This document shows, one piece after another, positions 9,440-17,532 of a DNA stretch of 64,000 nt. The DNA is taken from NCBI RefSeq assembly GCF_035621475.1, contig NZ_CP141799.1, forward strand, positions 3,770,501 through 3,834,500. The letters run 5' to 3'. Positions within the stretch are counted from its first letter, which is position 1, and every line of letters begins with the position of its first letter. The position numbers were made by a program, and so were the translations under genes. The notes beneath the pieces were generated by a model. That model was not told the DNA's origin. It saw nothing but the letters and a program-made list of their open reading frames with translations, and searched no databases. The stretch comes from Pseudomonas paeninsulae (GTDB lineage: Bacteria > Pseudomonadota > Gammaproteobacteria > Pseudomonadales > Pseudomonadaceae).

Positions 9440-12400
9440 ATGCACGCCCTGATCGCCGCGGCGCTGGACCGCAGCCGCACCAGCCTGCTGCTGCTGGCCT
9501 TCCTGATCATCGGCGGCCTGGCCGCCTATGTCGCCATCCCCAAGGAAGCCAACCCGGACGTCAGCATCCCGATCATCTATGTCTCGGTGGCATTGGAAGG
9601 CATCAGCCCGGAAGACGCCGAACGCCTGCTGGTGCGCCCGCTGGAGCAGGAGTTGCGCAGTCTCGAAGCGGTCAAGGAAATGCGCTCGATCGCCAACGAA
9701 GGCCGGGCCTCGGTGACCCTGGAGTTCGATGCCGGCTTCGACGCCAAGGCGGCTCTGGTCGATGTGCGCGAAAAAGTCGATACCGCGCGCAGCAAACTGC
9801 CGGAAGAAGCCGATGAACCAATAGTCACCGAAGTCAACGTGGCGCTGTTTCCGGTACTGTCGATCGGCCTGTCCGGGCCGATCGCCGAAGCGCAACTGGT
9901 GTATGTCGCCCGCCAATTAAAGGAAAACATCGAAGGCATCGCCGAGGTGCTCTCGGTGGAGATCGGCGGCGACCGCGAAGACCTGCTGGAAATCGTCGTC
10001 GATCCGCAGGTACTCGACAGCTACGGCATCGACTACACCGAGCTGTTCAGCCTGGTCAGCCGCAACAATCGCCTGGTTGCCGCCGGCAGCCTGGATACCG
10101 GCGCCGGGCGCATGAGCATGAAGGTGCCCGGGGTCATCGAGGACCTGCAGGATGTGCTGTCCATGCCGATCAAGGTGGTCGGCGACAGCGTGGTGACCTT
10201 TGGCGATGTCGCGACCATCCACCGCACCTTCAAGGATCCAACCGGCTTCGCCCGGATCAACGGCCAGCCGGCCATCGTCCTCGAAGTGGCCAAGCGCAGC
10301 GGCGCCAACATCATCGCCACCATCGAACAGGTCAAGTTGCTGATGGCCCAGGCCCAGCCGTTGCTGCCCGAAAGCCTGCACGTCAGCTACATCATGGATC
10401 AGTCGCAACAAGTCGAAAGCCTACTTGGCGACCTGCTCAACAACGTGATGACCGCCATCGTCCTGGTGCTGATTCTGGTGATCGCCAGCATGGGCCTGCG
10501 CTCGGCGCTGCTGGTCGGCCTGACCATTCCCGGCGCCTTCCTGACTGGCATCCTGCTGATCTGGACGCTCGGTTTCACCCTCAATATCGTGGTGCTGTTC
10601 AGCCTGATCCTGGTCGCCGGCATGCTGGTGGATGGCGCCATCGTGGTCTCCGAACTGGCCGACCGTAACCTGCACCAGGGCCAGAACCCGCGCCAGGCCT
10701 GGGCTAATGCGGCAACGCGAATGGCCTGGCCGGTGATCGCCTCCACCGCCACTACCCTGGTGGTATTCCTGCCGCTGTTGTTCTGGCCCGGGGTGGTCGG
10801 CCAGTTCATGAAATACCTGCCGGCCACGGTGATCGTCTGCCTGCTCGCCTCCCTGGCCATGGCCCTGGTGTTCCTGCCGGTGCTTGGCGCGGTGACCGGC
10901 GGGCGCCCGCAACCACTGCCGAGCACGCCCAGCCGTGGCGCCCAGGCCTACCGCAAACTGCTCGACAAACTCCTGCACCGGCCGGGCCTGACCCTGCTCG
11001 GCATACTCGCGCTGGTTGCCCTGATCTATGTCGGCTACGGCCGTTTCAACCATGGGGTGGAGTTCTTCCCCGAGGTCGAGCCGGAAAATGCGCAGATATG
11101 GCTGCGCGCCCGCGGCGACCTGTCGGTGCAGGAAAAGGACGCCCTGCTGCAACAGGTCGAACGCCGCCTGCTTGGCATGAGCGAGGTCAAGGCACTGTAC
11201 GCCCGCTCCCTGGCTCAGCCGGACGGCCAGCTCGGGGTCGACGTGATCGGTACCCTGCAGTTCCAGTTCGTCGACTGGCATGAGCGCCGTCCAGCCCGGC
11301 AGATTCTCGCCGACATGCGCCAGCGCAGTGCCGACATTCCTGGCGTGGTCCTGGAGTTCCGCGAGCAGGACCAAGGCCCCAGTGGCGGCAAGCCGGTCAA
11401 GCTGCAGATCAGCGCCCTCGACCCGGCCAAGGCCGACCAGTTTGTCGATAAGCTGCGCGCCAACATGCTCACCATCGGCGGTTTCAAGGACATCGAAGAT
11501 GACCGCGCCCTGCCCGGCATCGAGTGGCGGGTCAAGGTCGATCGCGAGGCCGCTGCGCGCTTCGGCGCCGACGTATTGAGCGTCGGTAACGCCGTGCAGA
11601 TGATCACCAATGGCCTGAAACTGGCGACCTACCGGCCGGAAGACGCCACCGACGAGGTCGACATCCGCGTCCGCCTGCCCGGCAACTGGCGTTCCCTCGA
11701 CCAGCTGGGCCGCCTGACCCTGAACACGCCAAGTGGTCAGGTGCCGCTGGCGAACTTCGTCACACTCCAACCCGCGCCCAAGGTCGGCACCCTGCACCGG
11801 GTCGACGGCAGTCGCACCATCACCCTGCAGGCCGATCTGGCCGACGACGCGCGCCTGGATGAACGCCTGCAAGCCTTGCGCGAAGCCATGGGCGAACTGC
11901 CGACGGACATCCAGCTGAAATTCGCCGGTGAGGATGCCGACCAGCGCGAGGCCGCAATCTTCCTGGCCACCGCCTTCGGCGTGGCGATCTTCCTCATGGC
12001 CCTGATCCTGGTGACCCAGTTCAACAGCATCTACCAGGCCCTGCTGGTGCTGTCCGCCATCGTCCTGTCCACCGCAGGAGTACTGATGGGCCTGCTGGTC
12101 AACGGTCAGTCGTTCGGTATCGTCATGGTAGGCATGGGCCTGATCGCCCTCGCCGGGATCGTGGTCAACAACAACATCATCCTCATCGATACTTATAACC
12201 AGCTACGTCGCCAGGGTCTGGAACCACGCGAGGCGGCCCTGGAAACCGGCAGCCTGCGCCTGCGTCCGGTATTGCTGACCGCGGTCACCACCATTCTCGG
12301 TTTAATGCCCATGGTGCTGAGCGTTAACGTCGATCTGTTGACGCCAAGCCTGGGCGTAGGCGCGCCCTCGACCCAATGGTGGACCCAGCTGTCCAGCGCC

Positions 12401-12583
12401 ATCGCCGGCGGCCTGAGCTTCGCCACCGTGCTGACTCTGCTGCTGACCCCCTGCCTGCTGGTGCTCGGCTCACGTTTCGAGCGCCGCCCACCGCCGCTGG
12501 AAACCTACGACGACGACCTGCTCGATTTACCGGAACACTTGCTCGCACCGCGGCCGGGCAAAGCCCGTCTGCGCAGCGACTAG
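9440..12583 (+). CDS. RND efflux pump permease (AcrB/HAE-like)
   Basis: 1047 residues from ATG 9440, one base after the adaptor stop; upstream in-frame codons belong to the adaptor overlap. Typical two-fold RND layout with TM1 near the N-terminus (SLLLLAFLIIGGLAAYV), large periplasmic loops and TM2-6/TM8-12 bundles. In the TM4 proton-relay motif the protein reads GMLVDGAIVVSE: one Asp is kept and the second (AcrB D408) is Gly, as in several non-AcrB RND subgroups. With its TetR regulator and adaptor it forms a three-gene drug or solvent efflux module. The substrate cannot be inferred. Confidence 0.9.
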   Translation: MHALIAAALDRSRTSLLLLAFLIIGGLAAYVAIPKEANPDVSIPIIYVSVALEGISPEDAERLLVRPLEQELRSLEAVKEMRSIANEGRASVTLEFDAGFDAKAALVDVREKVDTARSKLPEEADEPIVTEVNVALFPVLSIGLSGPIAEAQLVYVARQLKENIEGIAEVLSVEIGGDREDLLEIVVDPQVLDSYGIDYTELFSLVSRNNRLVAAGSLDTGAGRMSMKVPGVIEDLQDVLSMPIKVVGDSVVTFGDVATIHRTFKDPTGFARINGQPAIVLEVAKRSGANIIATIEQVKLLMAQAQPLLPESLHVSYIMDQSQQVESLLGDLLNNVMTAIVLVLILVIASMGLRSALLVGLTIPGAFLTGILLIWTLGFTLNIVVLFSLILVAGMLVDGAIVVSELADRNLHQGQNPRQAWANAATRMAWPVIASTATTLVVFLPLLFWPGVVGQFMKYLPATVIVCLLASLAMALVFLPVLGAVTGGRPQPLPSTPSRGAQAYRKLLDKLLHRPGLTLLGILALVALIYVGYGRFNHGVEFFPEVEPENAQIWLRARGDLSVQEKDALLQQVERRLLGMSEVKALYARSLAQPDGQLGVDVIGTLQFQFVDWHERRPARQILADMRQRSADIPGVVLEFREQDQGPSGGKPVKLQISALDPAKADQFVDKLRANMLTIGGFKDIEDDRALPGIEWRVKVDREAAARFGADVLSVGNAVQMITNGLKLATYRPEDATDEVDIRVRLPGNWRSLDQLGRLTLNTPSGQVPLANFVTLQPAPKVGTLHRVDGSRTITLQADLADDARLDERLQALREAMGELPTDIQLKFAGEDADQREAAIFLATAFGVAIFLMALILVTQFNSIYQALLVLSAIVLSTAGVLMGLLVNGQSFGIVMVGMGLIALAGIVVNNNIILIDTYNQLRRQGLEPREAALETGSLRLRPVLLTAVTTILGLMPMVLSVNVDLLTPSLGVGAPSTQWWTQLSSAIAGGLSFATVLTLLLTPCLLVLGSRFERRPPPLETYDDDLLDLPEHLLAPRPGKARLRSD

Positions 12584-12605
12584 CCGCAACCAAAAGGAGC
12601 AATGG

Positions 12606-12935
12606 ATGGACATCCGTGACATCCCCTTCGGCGTCACCGACTGGGAGCAGATCGAGCGCAGCGAACATGCCGGCACAACCGGCAGCGCCTACTGGCGCAC
12701 CCAGCTGTTCGGCTCGCTGCGCGTGCGCATGGTCGACTACACGCCAGGCTACCTGGCCGACCACTGGTGCCAGAAGGGCCATATCCTGCTGTGTCTGGAA
12801 GGCGAGCTGCACACCGAACTGGCAGACGGCCGGCGCTTCGTCATGACCGCGGGCATGAGCTATCAGGTCGCCGACCAGGCCGAAGCGCACCGCTCCTCGA
12901 CGACCACCGGCGCACGCCTGTTTATCGTCGACTGA
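12606..12935 (+). CDS. DHCW-motif cupin-fold protein
   Basis: 109 residues. AAAAGGAG lies seven bases before ATG 12606. A short cupin: LADHWCQKGHILLCLEGELH contains the DH-C motif (DHW C) and the His/Glu positions of a single-domain cupin, and SYQVADQAEAHRSSTTTGARLFIVD closes the barrel. It sits 22 bases after the RND pump and on its strand, so it is probably the last gene of the efflux operon. Function is unknown; small cupins of this type are common in Pseudomonas. Confidence 0.7.
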   Translation: MDIRDIPFGVTDWEQIERSEHAGTTGSAYWRTQLFGSLRVRMVDYTPGYLADHWCQKGHILLCLEGELHTELADGRRFVMTAGMSYQVADQAEAHRSSTTTGARLFIVD

Positions 12936-13139
12936 CTCGCGCCGACGCCACCAGACCGCAACGTGCGCACGGCACATCCTATTCGGCCCGACGGGTGATC
13001 GCGGCATCGTCGGCGCAGCTGCGCCAGGCCGACAGGTATTTAGGAAAGTTTTAGGGATTACATAGGGTCTATTTCGCAATGGCCCGGCGCGGCACGCTCT
13101 AGCATGGAGCTCCTCCAAACACCCCAAAGGAGTACCCCG

Positions 13140-13511
13140 ATGAGTCCCGTTTCGCGTCGCTGGATCTATGTCGCCATCGTTTATTTCTGCCTGGCCGTCA
13201 GCCTGGGCGTGTTCATGGGCACCAGCGGTGATCACCGCCTGATGAGCGTGCATGCCCACCTGAACCTGCTCGGTTGGGTAAGCCTGACCCTGGTCGGGAT
13301 TATCTACCACTACTTCCCCAAGGCCGCCGCCAGCCGCCTGGCCAGCCTGCAGTTCTGGCTGCACAACCTGTGCCTGCCGGTAATGATGGTGGCGCTGACC
13401 CTGGTGATCAACGGCAAGTCGCAGGCTGGACCGGTGCTTGGTGGCGCCGCAGTGGTGATGTTGCTGGCGGTGCTGCTGTTCGCCGGCAATGTCCTCTGGC
13501 GCCGCGCCTGA
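13140..13511 (+). CDS. Small four-helix membrane protein resembling heme-copper oxidase subunit I
   Basis: 123 residues from ATG 13140 (AAAGGAG 7 bases upstream; an earlier in-frame ATG at 13104 lacks a site). Four predicted membrane helices. The motifs SVHAHLNLLGWVSL and GIIYHYFPKAA resemble helices of cytochrome c oxidase or NO reductase subunit I, where His residues bind heme. It is far too short to be an oxidase. Such NorB/CcoN-like fragments recur in Pseudomonas as stand-alone genes of unknown role. It converges on the GAF gene, whose stop is adjacent (13512). Confidence 0.7.
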   Translation: MSPVSRRWIYVAIVYFCLAVSLGVFMGTSGDHRLMSVHAHLNLLGWVSLTLVGIIYHYFPKAAASRLASLQFWLHNLCLPVMMVALTLVINGKSQAGPVLGGAAVVMLLAVLLFAGNVLWRRA

Positions 13512-14864
13512 TCAGCGGGCAGCGATCTGCTGCAGCAGTACCGGGCGTTTGAGCAGCAGGCGCAGACGCCCACGCCCGATCTTCTCCAGCAGGATGTCGT
13601 GACTGCGTTCCGCCAGCCGGCGCTGCAGCAGAATCAGCCGCGCCTCGAGGTTGTCGTCGAGCTCCGGCAGCTTCAACGCCGGATCGATACGCAGTTCGCG
13701 GTTGCTGAACTCGCTGCGCTGCTCCTCGACATGCAGGCTCAGCAGGCGCCAGAAGATGGCGCCAGCCACGCCCTTGATCAGGTAGTCCTCACCGAGGAAC
13801 ACGCTGCTGTTGGCCAGGTAGTAGCGCACCGTCAGCGGCGCTCCCGGCAAGGGTGGCGCGAGCGGCAGCGCGGCGCCCTCCTCGCCTGGGCAATCGGCCA
13901 CCTGCTGCAGCGCCAGGATCGAGGCGCCGAGCAGGCTGGCCAGGCTCATCAGGCTGTCTTCCTCGTCGTAGCCGAAACGGTGTGGTTCGGCGCTTTCGAC
14001 ATGCAGCACGCCGAGCAGGCGCCCGGCAGCGAGGATCGGCACCGACAGCTGGCTATGCGGTTCGGCCAACCCGGGAAAGGCGATCTCGGTCTCCAGCCGG
14101 TTGCCAAGCCCGGCCGCAGCCAGGTGCTCGTGAATGGCCCGGCTGTAGGCGTATTCCGAGGCCAAATGGGCGATGCGAATCGGCGTGCGGAATTGCGCCG
14201 CCACGCCGATGATGCCGCGTCCCAGGGGAAACTCCGAGCCGACCCCCGACAGCGGGTAGCCGTGGCTGGCCACGGTGTAGAGTTTCTGCCCCTGGCTATC
14301 GAGTAGTAAAACCATGGCCTGCGCTATCTCGAGCTGGCTGGCCAAGCCCTCCAGGCACTGCTCCAGCAGGCTGGCCAGATCGCTGCAACCGGACAGGCGC
14401 TGGCTCAGCTGGCGCAAGCGGGCGATGTGGCAAGGCGCGCACTGCGCTGGCGGCACCTCGACGCCAGGCACATGCTCGACATCCAGCACCTGATAGACAT
14501 CCGCGCCACGCAGGCGGAACACCTCGCTCATCCCCGCATTCGAGGCGATTCCAGCGAGCTTGGCCTTCATGCTCTCGAACAGCGGACCCTCGACTTCGGT
14601 GCGCCGGTAGAGCAGCGCCAAGCGGTAGCGCGCGCTGGTCTGCGGATGCAGGAGGAAGACCGTGACCTGCGGATTGACCAGGATGTTCTCGCGAGTCTTG
14701 TTGAAAAACTGGAAGGACAGCGCGACATGGCTGGCGTCCACGTAGTGCACCTGGGAGACCAGGGTGACGTTGGGTGTGCCGTCCGCCCCGCAGGTGGCGA
14801 CCGTCGCCGGCACCGCGCCCTCCAGGCAGGGCCGAATGGCATCCAGACTCCGGCCGGACTTCAT
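13512..14864 (-). CDS. PPOX-GAF domain protein, possible redox/ligand sensor
   Basis: 450 residues. ATG 14864 overlaps the stop of the upstream gene (ATGA). Three regions: residues 1-130 resemble a pyridoxamine-phosphate-oxidase split barrel (PATVATCGADGTPNVTLVS... NPQVTVFLLHP); residues about 170-320 are a GAF domain (LGRGIIGVAAQFRTPIRI... LSVPILAAGRLLGVLHVE); residues about 350-450 are rich in basic/leucine segments and could be a winged-helix output. CAPCH near residue 165 is a possible metal or redox site. No catalytic output domain is visible. A sensor of flavin, redox state or a small ligand is inference. Confidence 0.65.
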   Translation of the reverse strand: MKSGRSLDAIRPCLEGAVPATVATCGADGTPNVTLVSQVHYVDASHVALSFQFFNKTRENILVNPQVTVFLLHPQTSARYRLALLYRRTEVEGPLFESMKAKLAGIASNAGMSEVFRLRGADVYQVLDVEHVPGVEVPPAQCAPCHIARLRQLSQRLSGCSDLASLLEQCLEGLASQLEIAQAMVLLLDSQGQKLYTVASHGYPLSGVGSEFPLGRGIIGVAAQFRTPIRIAHLASEYAYSRAIHEHLAAAGLGNRLETEIAFPGLAEPHSQLSVPILAAGRLLGVLHVESAEPHRFGYDEEDSLMSLASLLGASILALQQVADCPGEEGAALPLAPPLPGAPLTVRYYLANSSVFLGEDYLIKGVAGAIFWRLLSLHVEEQRSEFSNRELRIDPALKLPELDDNLEARLILLQRRLAERSHDILLEKIGRGRLRLLLKRPVLLQQIAAR

Positions 14865-15349
14865 CACCCCTGCTCCAGGCGCGAGCCGGCATTGGGCCCG
14901 GGAGTTTGCTCGAACAGGTCGCTCAGGGTGAAACACAGCGCCCGCAACTGCTGCGCCTGGAACTCGTGGGTGGCGCGCGCGAAGGGCAAGGCGTAGCCCA
15001 AGGGCAGTAAATCCTCGGCAAACGCATCACGGTGACGCGCCGCCAACGCGGCATCGCCCGGCGCCAGCGCTACCTGACAGGCATCGCGACCCTTGAGCTG
15101 CAAGGTGCGGTGGCTGCTGGGCAGACAGAAGACGACGGCCAGTGCCTTGCTCGCCTCGACGTCCTCCAGCAACTGACCCGCCTGCGCAGCGTCGACCAGG
15201 ACCGTAATCTGCTGCCGGTCCGTCGCCACCCGGCAACCCACCACCTTGCTCACCGAGGGCACCCGGCGCACATCGCGCGAAGCCGCACTGATGGATACGC
15301 CGCTCTCGATAAAGCGGACTTGCTCGTCGTTCAGGGTGGCGCCGGACAT
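14864..15349 (-). CDS. PPOX-like (pyridoxamine 5'-phosphate oxidase family) protein
   Basis: 161 residues. I prefer ATG 15349 (GAGGG nine bases upstream) to an in-frame TTG at 15358. The sequence has the split-barrel flavin-binding pattern: VGCRVATDRQQITVLVDAAQ, KALAVVFCLPSSHRTLQLKG. It is ATGA-coupled to the PPOX-GAF gene, so the two proteins are probably made in equal amounts and may act together. The substrate, if any, is unknown; many members bind FMN or F420 without a known reaction. Confidence 0.65.
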   Translation of the reverse strand: MSGATLNDEQVRFIESGVSISAASRDVRRVPSVSKVVGCRVATDRQQITVLVDAAQAGQLLEDVEASKALAVVFCLPSSHRTLQLKGRDACQVALAPGDAALAARHRDAFAEDLLPLGYALPFARATHEFQAQQLRALCFTLSDLFEQTPGPNAGSRLEQG

Positions 15350-15448
15350 GTTGTTCAACCCTCGCTGACAAGAAGCTAATCCTGCGCATCCTTGCCCGGC
15401 TGAAAACCCGAAATCCCCAGGCCGCCGGGGCAGTTCGCCGATAGCACG

Positions 15449-15470
15449 CCCCCGATTGCATCCGGGCTAC
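15449..15470. repeat. REP-like palindrome, copy 1
   Basis: CCCCCGATTGCATCCGGGC forms a short hairpin and matches a second, perfect copy near 20769. Sequences of this form are frequent extragenic palindromes in Pseudomonas. It lies in the gap between the PPOX gene and the end of the aldo/keto reductase gene. Confidence 0.45.
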
Positions 15471-15514
15471 TAACGGAGGATCGGCTGAAATGTCGGACCA
15501 CAGCAGGCCGGCGC

Positions 15515-16345
15515 CTACACCATCTGCAGAGACTGTTTGCAGGTCGGCGCCGGGTAAGCGGCATCGATCAGGGCCAGGTCTGCGCCACTCAGTTGCAAGG
15601 ACGCCGCGGCGGCGTTCAAGCGCAGATGCGCCGGCTCGACCGCCTTGGGGATGGCAATCACCCCCGGCTGGCGCAACAGCCAGGCCAGCGCGACCTGCGC
15701 CGGGGTGACGCCGTGCGTCTCGGCCACCTGGCGCAACGCCGGATGGCGCAGCAGTTGCCCAGCCTGACCCAGCGGGCAGTAGGCCATCAGCGGCATGCCC
15801 TGGCGTTGTTGCCAGGGCAGCAGGTCGAACTCGATGCCGCGCGCCTCGGGGTTGTACAGCACCTGGTTGGTGGCGCAGCCAGCGACGCCCAGATTGTGCA
15901 ATTCCTGCAAATCGTCCAGGTCGAAGTTGGACACGCCCCAACTGCCGATCTTGCCCTCCTCGCGCAGACGCTCGAAGGCCTCGACGGTTTCCGCCAGCGG
16001 GTACTGACCACGCCAGTGCAACAGATAGAGGTCGATCCGCTCGGTTCTCAGCCGTTTCAGGCTACGCACGCAAGCCTGCGCCATACCTTGGCGGCTGGCG
16101 TTGTGCGGATAGACCTTGCTGAGCAGAAATACCTGCTCGCGCAAGCCCGCAAGCGCCTCGCCCACCACCAGTTCGGCGCCGCCTTCGCCGTACATCTCGG
16201 CCGTGTCGATCAGGCGCAGGCCCAACTCGATGCCCTCGCGCAGCGCCGCCACTTCCGCGCGCCGCTGGCTGGCCACCTCGCCCATGTGCCAGGTGCCCTG
16301 TCCGATCACCGGCACCGACACACCGGCCAGTTCAAGCGTACCCAT
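15515..16345 (-). CDS. Aldo/keto reductase
   Basis: 276 residues from ATG 16345 (GAGGAG upstream). A longer frame to 16510 only covers the decayed glyoxalase remnant. TIM-barrel AKR: GQGTWHMGE start, catalytic tetrad Asp/Tyr in IDTAEMYGEGGAE, Lys in FLLSKVYPHN, His in LYLLHWRG, and the NAD(P) region GVIAIPKAVEPAHLR. It reduces aldehydes or ketones with NADPH; the physiological substrate is unknown. Seventeen bases separate its ATG from the stop of the glyoxalase remnant, which suggests they were once one operon. Confidence 0.9.
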   Translation of the reverse strand: MGTLELAGVSVPVIGQGTWHMGEVASQRRAEVAALREGIELGLRLIDTAEMYGEGGAELVVGEALAGLREQVFLLSKVYPHNASRQGMAQACVRSLKRLRTERIDLYLLHWRGQYPLAETVEAFERLREEGKIGSWGVSNFDLDDLQELHNLGVAGCATNQVLYNPEARGIEFDLLPWQQRQGMPLMAYCPLGQAGQLLRHPALRQVAETHGVTPAQVALAWLLRQPGVIAIPKAVEPAHLRLNAAAASLQLSGADLALIDAAYPAPTCKQSLQMV

Positions 16346-16361
16346 CGTCTCGTCTCCTCGT

Positions 16362-16640
16362 TCAATCCGCTCGCCAGGAATCATAGCTGCCGAACGTCCA
16401 CAGATGCCCTTACAGGTCGCGACAGCTGAAAGCGCGGCCACCGTAGTCTTCGTCCTTGAGTTCGTTAAGGATCTCGGTGCCCGCGGCCTAGGCACCCAAC
16501 ACATCGGCATCCTCGACCACTAGTTAGAGGCTCTGGGTGCAGCCGTCAGGCGCATCAGCCGGCCATAGGCCGACTCGGCCAGCGAACCGAGCATCAGCAT
16601 GCCGTTGCCGCCGCTGAGCTGGCCGTGGGCGATGCAGCGC
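16362..16640 (-). pseudogene. Decayed glyoxalase/VOC (PhnB-like) gene
   Basis: Translation of the minus strand gives recognisable glyoxalase-superfamily segments in two frames. The upstream part (about 16640-16545) reads IAHGQLSGGNGMLMLGS and AESAYGRLMR. After a frame change, the part from about 16540 to the TGA at 16362 reads SL*LVVEDADVLGA*, then EILNELKDEDYGGRAFSCRD, then L*GHLWTFGSYDSWRAD. Three in-frame stops, one frameshift and loss of the 5' half show it is dead. The upstream remnant overlaps the methyltransferase 3' end, which now uses a stop inside it. Confidence 0.8.
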
Positions 16641-17325
16641 CGTTGTGCGCGGAGCTCAACAGCAGCAACAACGACACCGGCTGTTCGCTCTCCGGGTGCA
16701 GCGGTTCCTGCAGCCTTTGCAGGCGCCAGCCGCTGGCGTTGAGCAGGCTCAGCCAGGACTCCAGGGTGCGAAAGAACCAGGGCATCGGCTGCTCGAAGCC
16801 CGCGCCGAAGCCGGCGAAGGTTTCCACCCGCCACCCATCGCGGTAGCTCGCATCGTCGCAGGCGCGCCAGGGGTGCAGGGTCTGGATCAACAAACGGCCA
16901 CCCGGCGCCAACACCCCATGCAGGGCATCCAGGGTCGGTGTCAGCGACTCTTCGAGCAGGGCGAAATTGCACACCAGCACATCGAAGCGGCCCAGCTCGC
17001 TGGCCTGGCTTGCCAGCTCGGCATAGCCGCAGACACGGTAACGGGCGCGCGGATCGTCTGCCGCCCGCGCCACCTCGATCAATGGCGCCGAAGAGTCCAC
17101 CCCCACCACCTCAATGCCCCGCGCGGCCAGGCCTCGGCACAACCACCCCTCGCCACAGCCGACATCCAACACCCGCGAAGGCGTCAGTGCCAGCACCGCC
17201 TGCAGAATCGCCGCATCGGTGACCAGGCGCCGGTTTTCGCTGCGCTGCTCGCGCACCGCAGCGGTCCAGGCATCGGCATTGGCCTGCCAACTGAGGGCAA
17301 GCTGCTCACGATAATCGCGCGGCAT
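16594..17325 (-). CDS. Class I SAM-dependent methyltransferase with altered C-terminus
   Basis: 243 residues. Rossmann methyltransferase: motif I VLDVGCGEGWLCRGLAARG (about 53-71), motif II acidic residue in VVGVDSSAPLIE, and FDVLVCNFALLEE for motif IV. Substrate unknown. The last 19 or so residues (SAHNGAASPTASSAAATAC) are not part of the fold and are translated out of frame from the glyoxalase remnant. The original stop codon was probably lost when the two genes were joined by deletion. Confidence 0.85.
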   Translation of the reverse strand: MPRDYREQLALSWQANADAWTAAVREQRSENRRLVTDAAILQAVLALTPSRVLDVGCGEGWLCRGLAARGIEVVGVDSSAPLIEVARAADDPRARYRVCGYAELASQASELGRFDVLVCNFALLEESLTPTLDALHGVLAPGGRLLIQTLHPWRACDDASYRDGWRVETFAGFGAGFEQPMPWFFRTLESWLSLLNASGWRLQRLQEPLHPESEQPVSLLLLLSSAHNGAASPTASSAAATAC

Positions 17326-17446
17326 AAGTCACTCGCCGATGAAATTTATTGTAGTAGCCGTGCCAGCGCCCTTGTGGCACCGTCTCGGCCCAGTGTCGCT
17401 CGATCGCTAACTTCGCCAGCGCATGCAGGCCCAGATGAAATCTTTG

Positions 17447-17474
17447 CGACTTGACCAAGGACACTGGCGTCTAA
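17447..17474 (+). promoter_or_regulatory. Candidate AlgU/RpoE-type promoter upstream of the PBP-like gene
   Basis: CGACTT, a 17-base spacer, then TCTAA resembles the extracytoplasmic-stress consensus GAACTT-N16/17-TCTGA. It ends about 59 bases before ATG 17533. An envelope-stress promoter would suit a peptidoglycan enzyme, but two mismatches make it tentative. Confidence 0.35.
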
Positions 17475-17532
17475 CTCATCAAGCAGCGACTAAGCTGTTG
17501 TGAAGTGCTACTTGAGGGCAGACCAAGCAATT

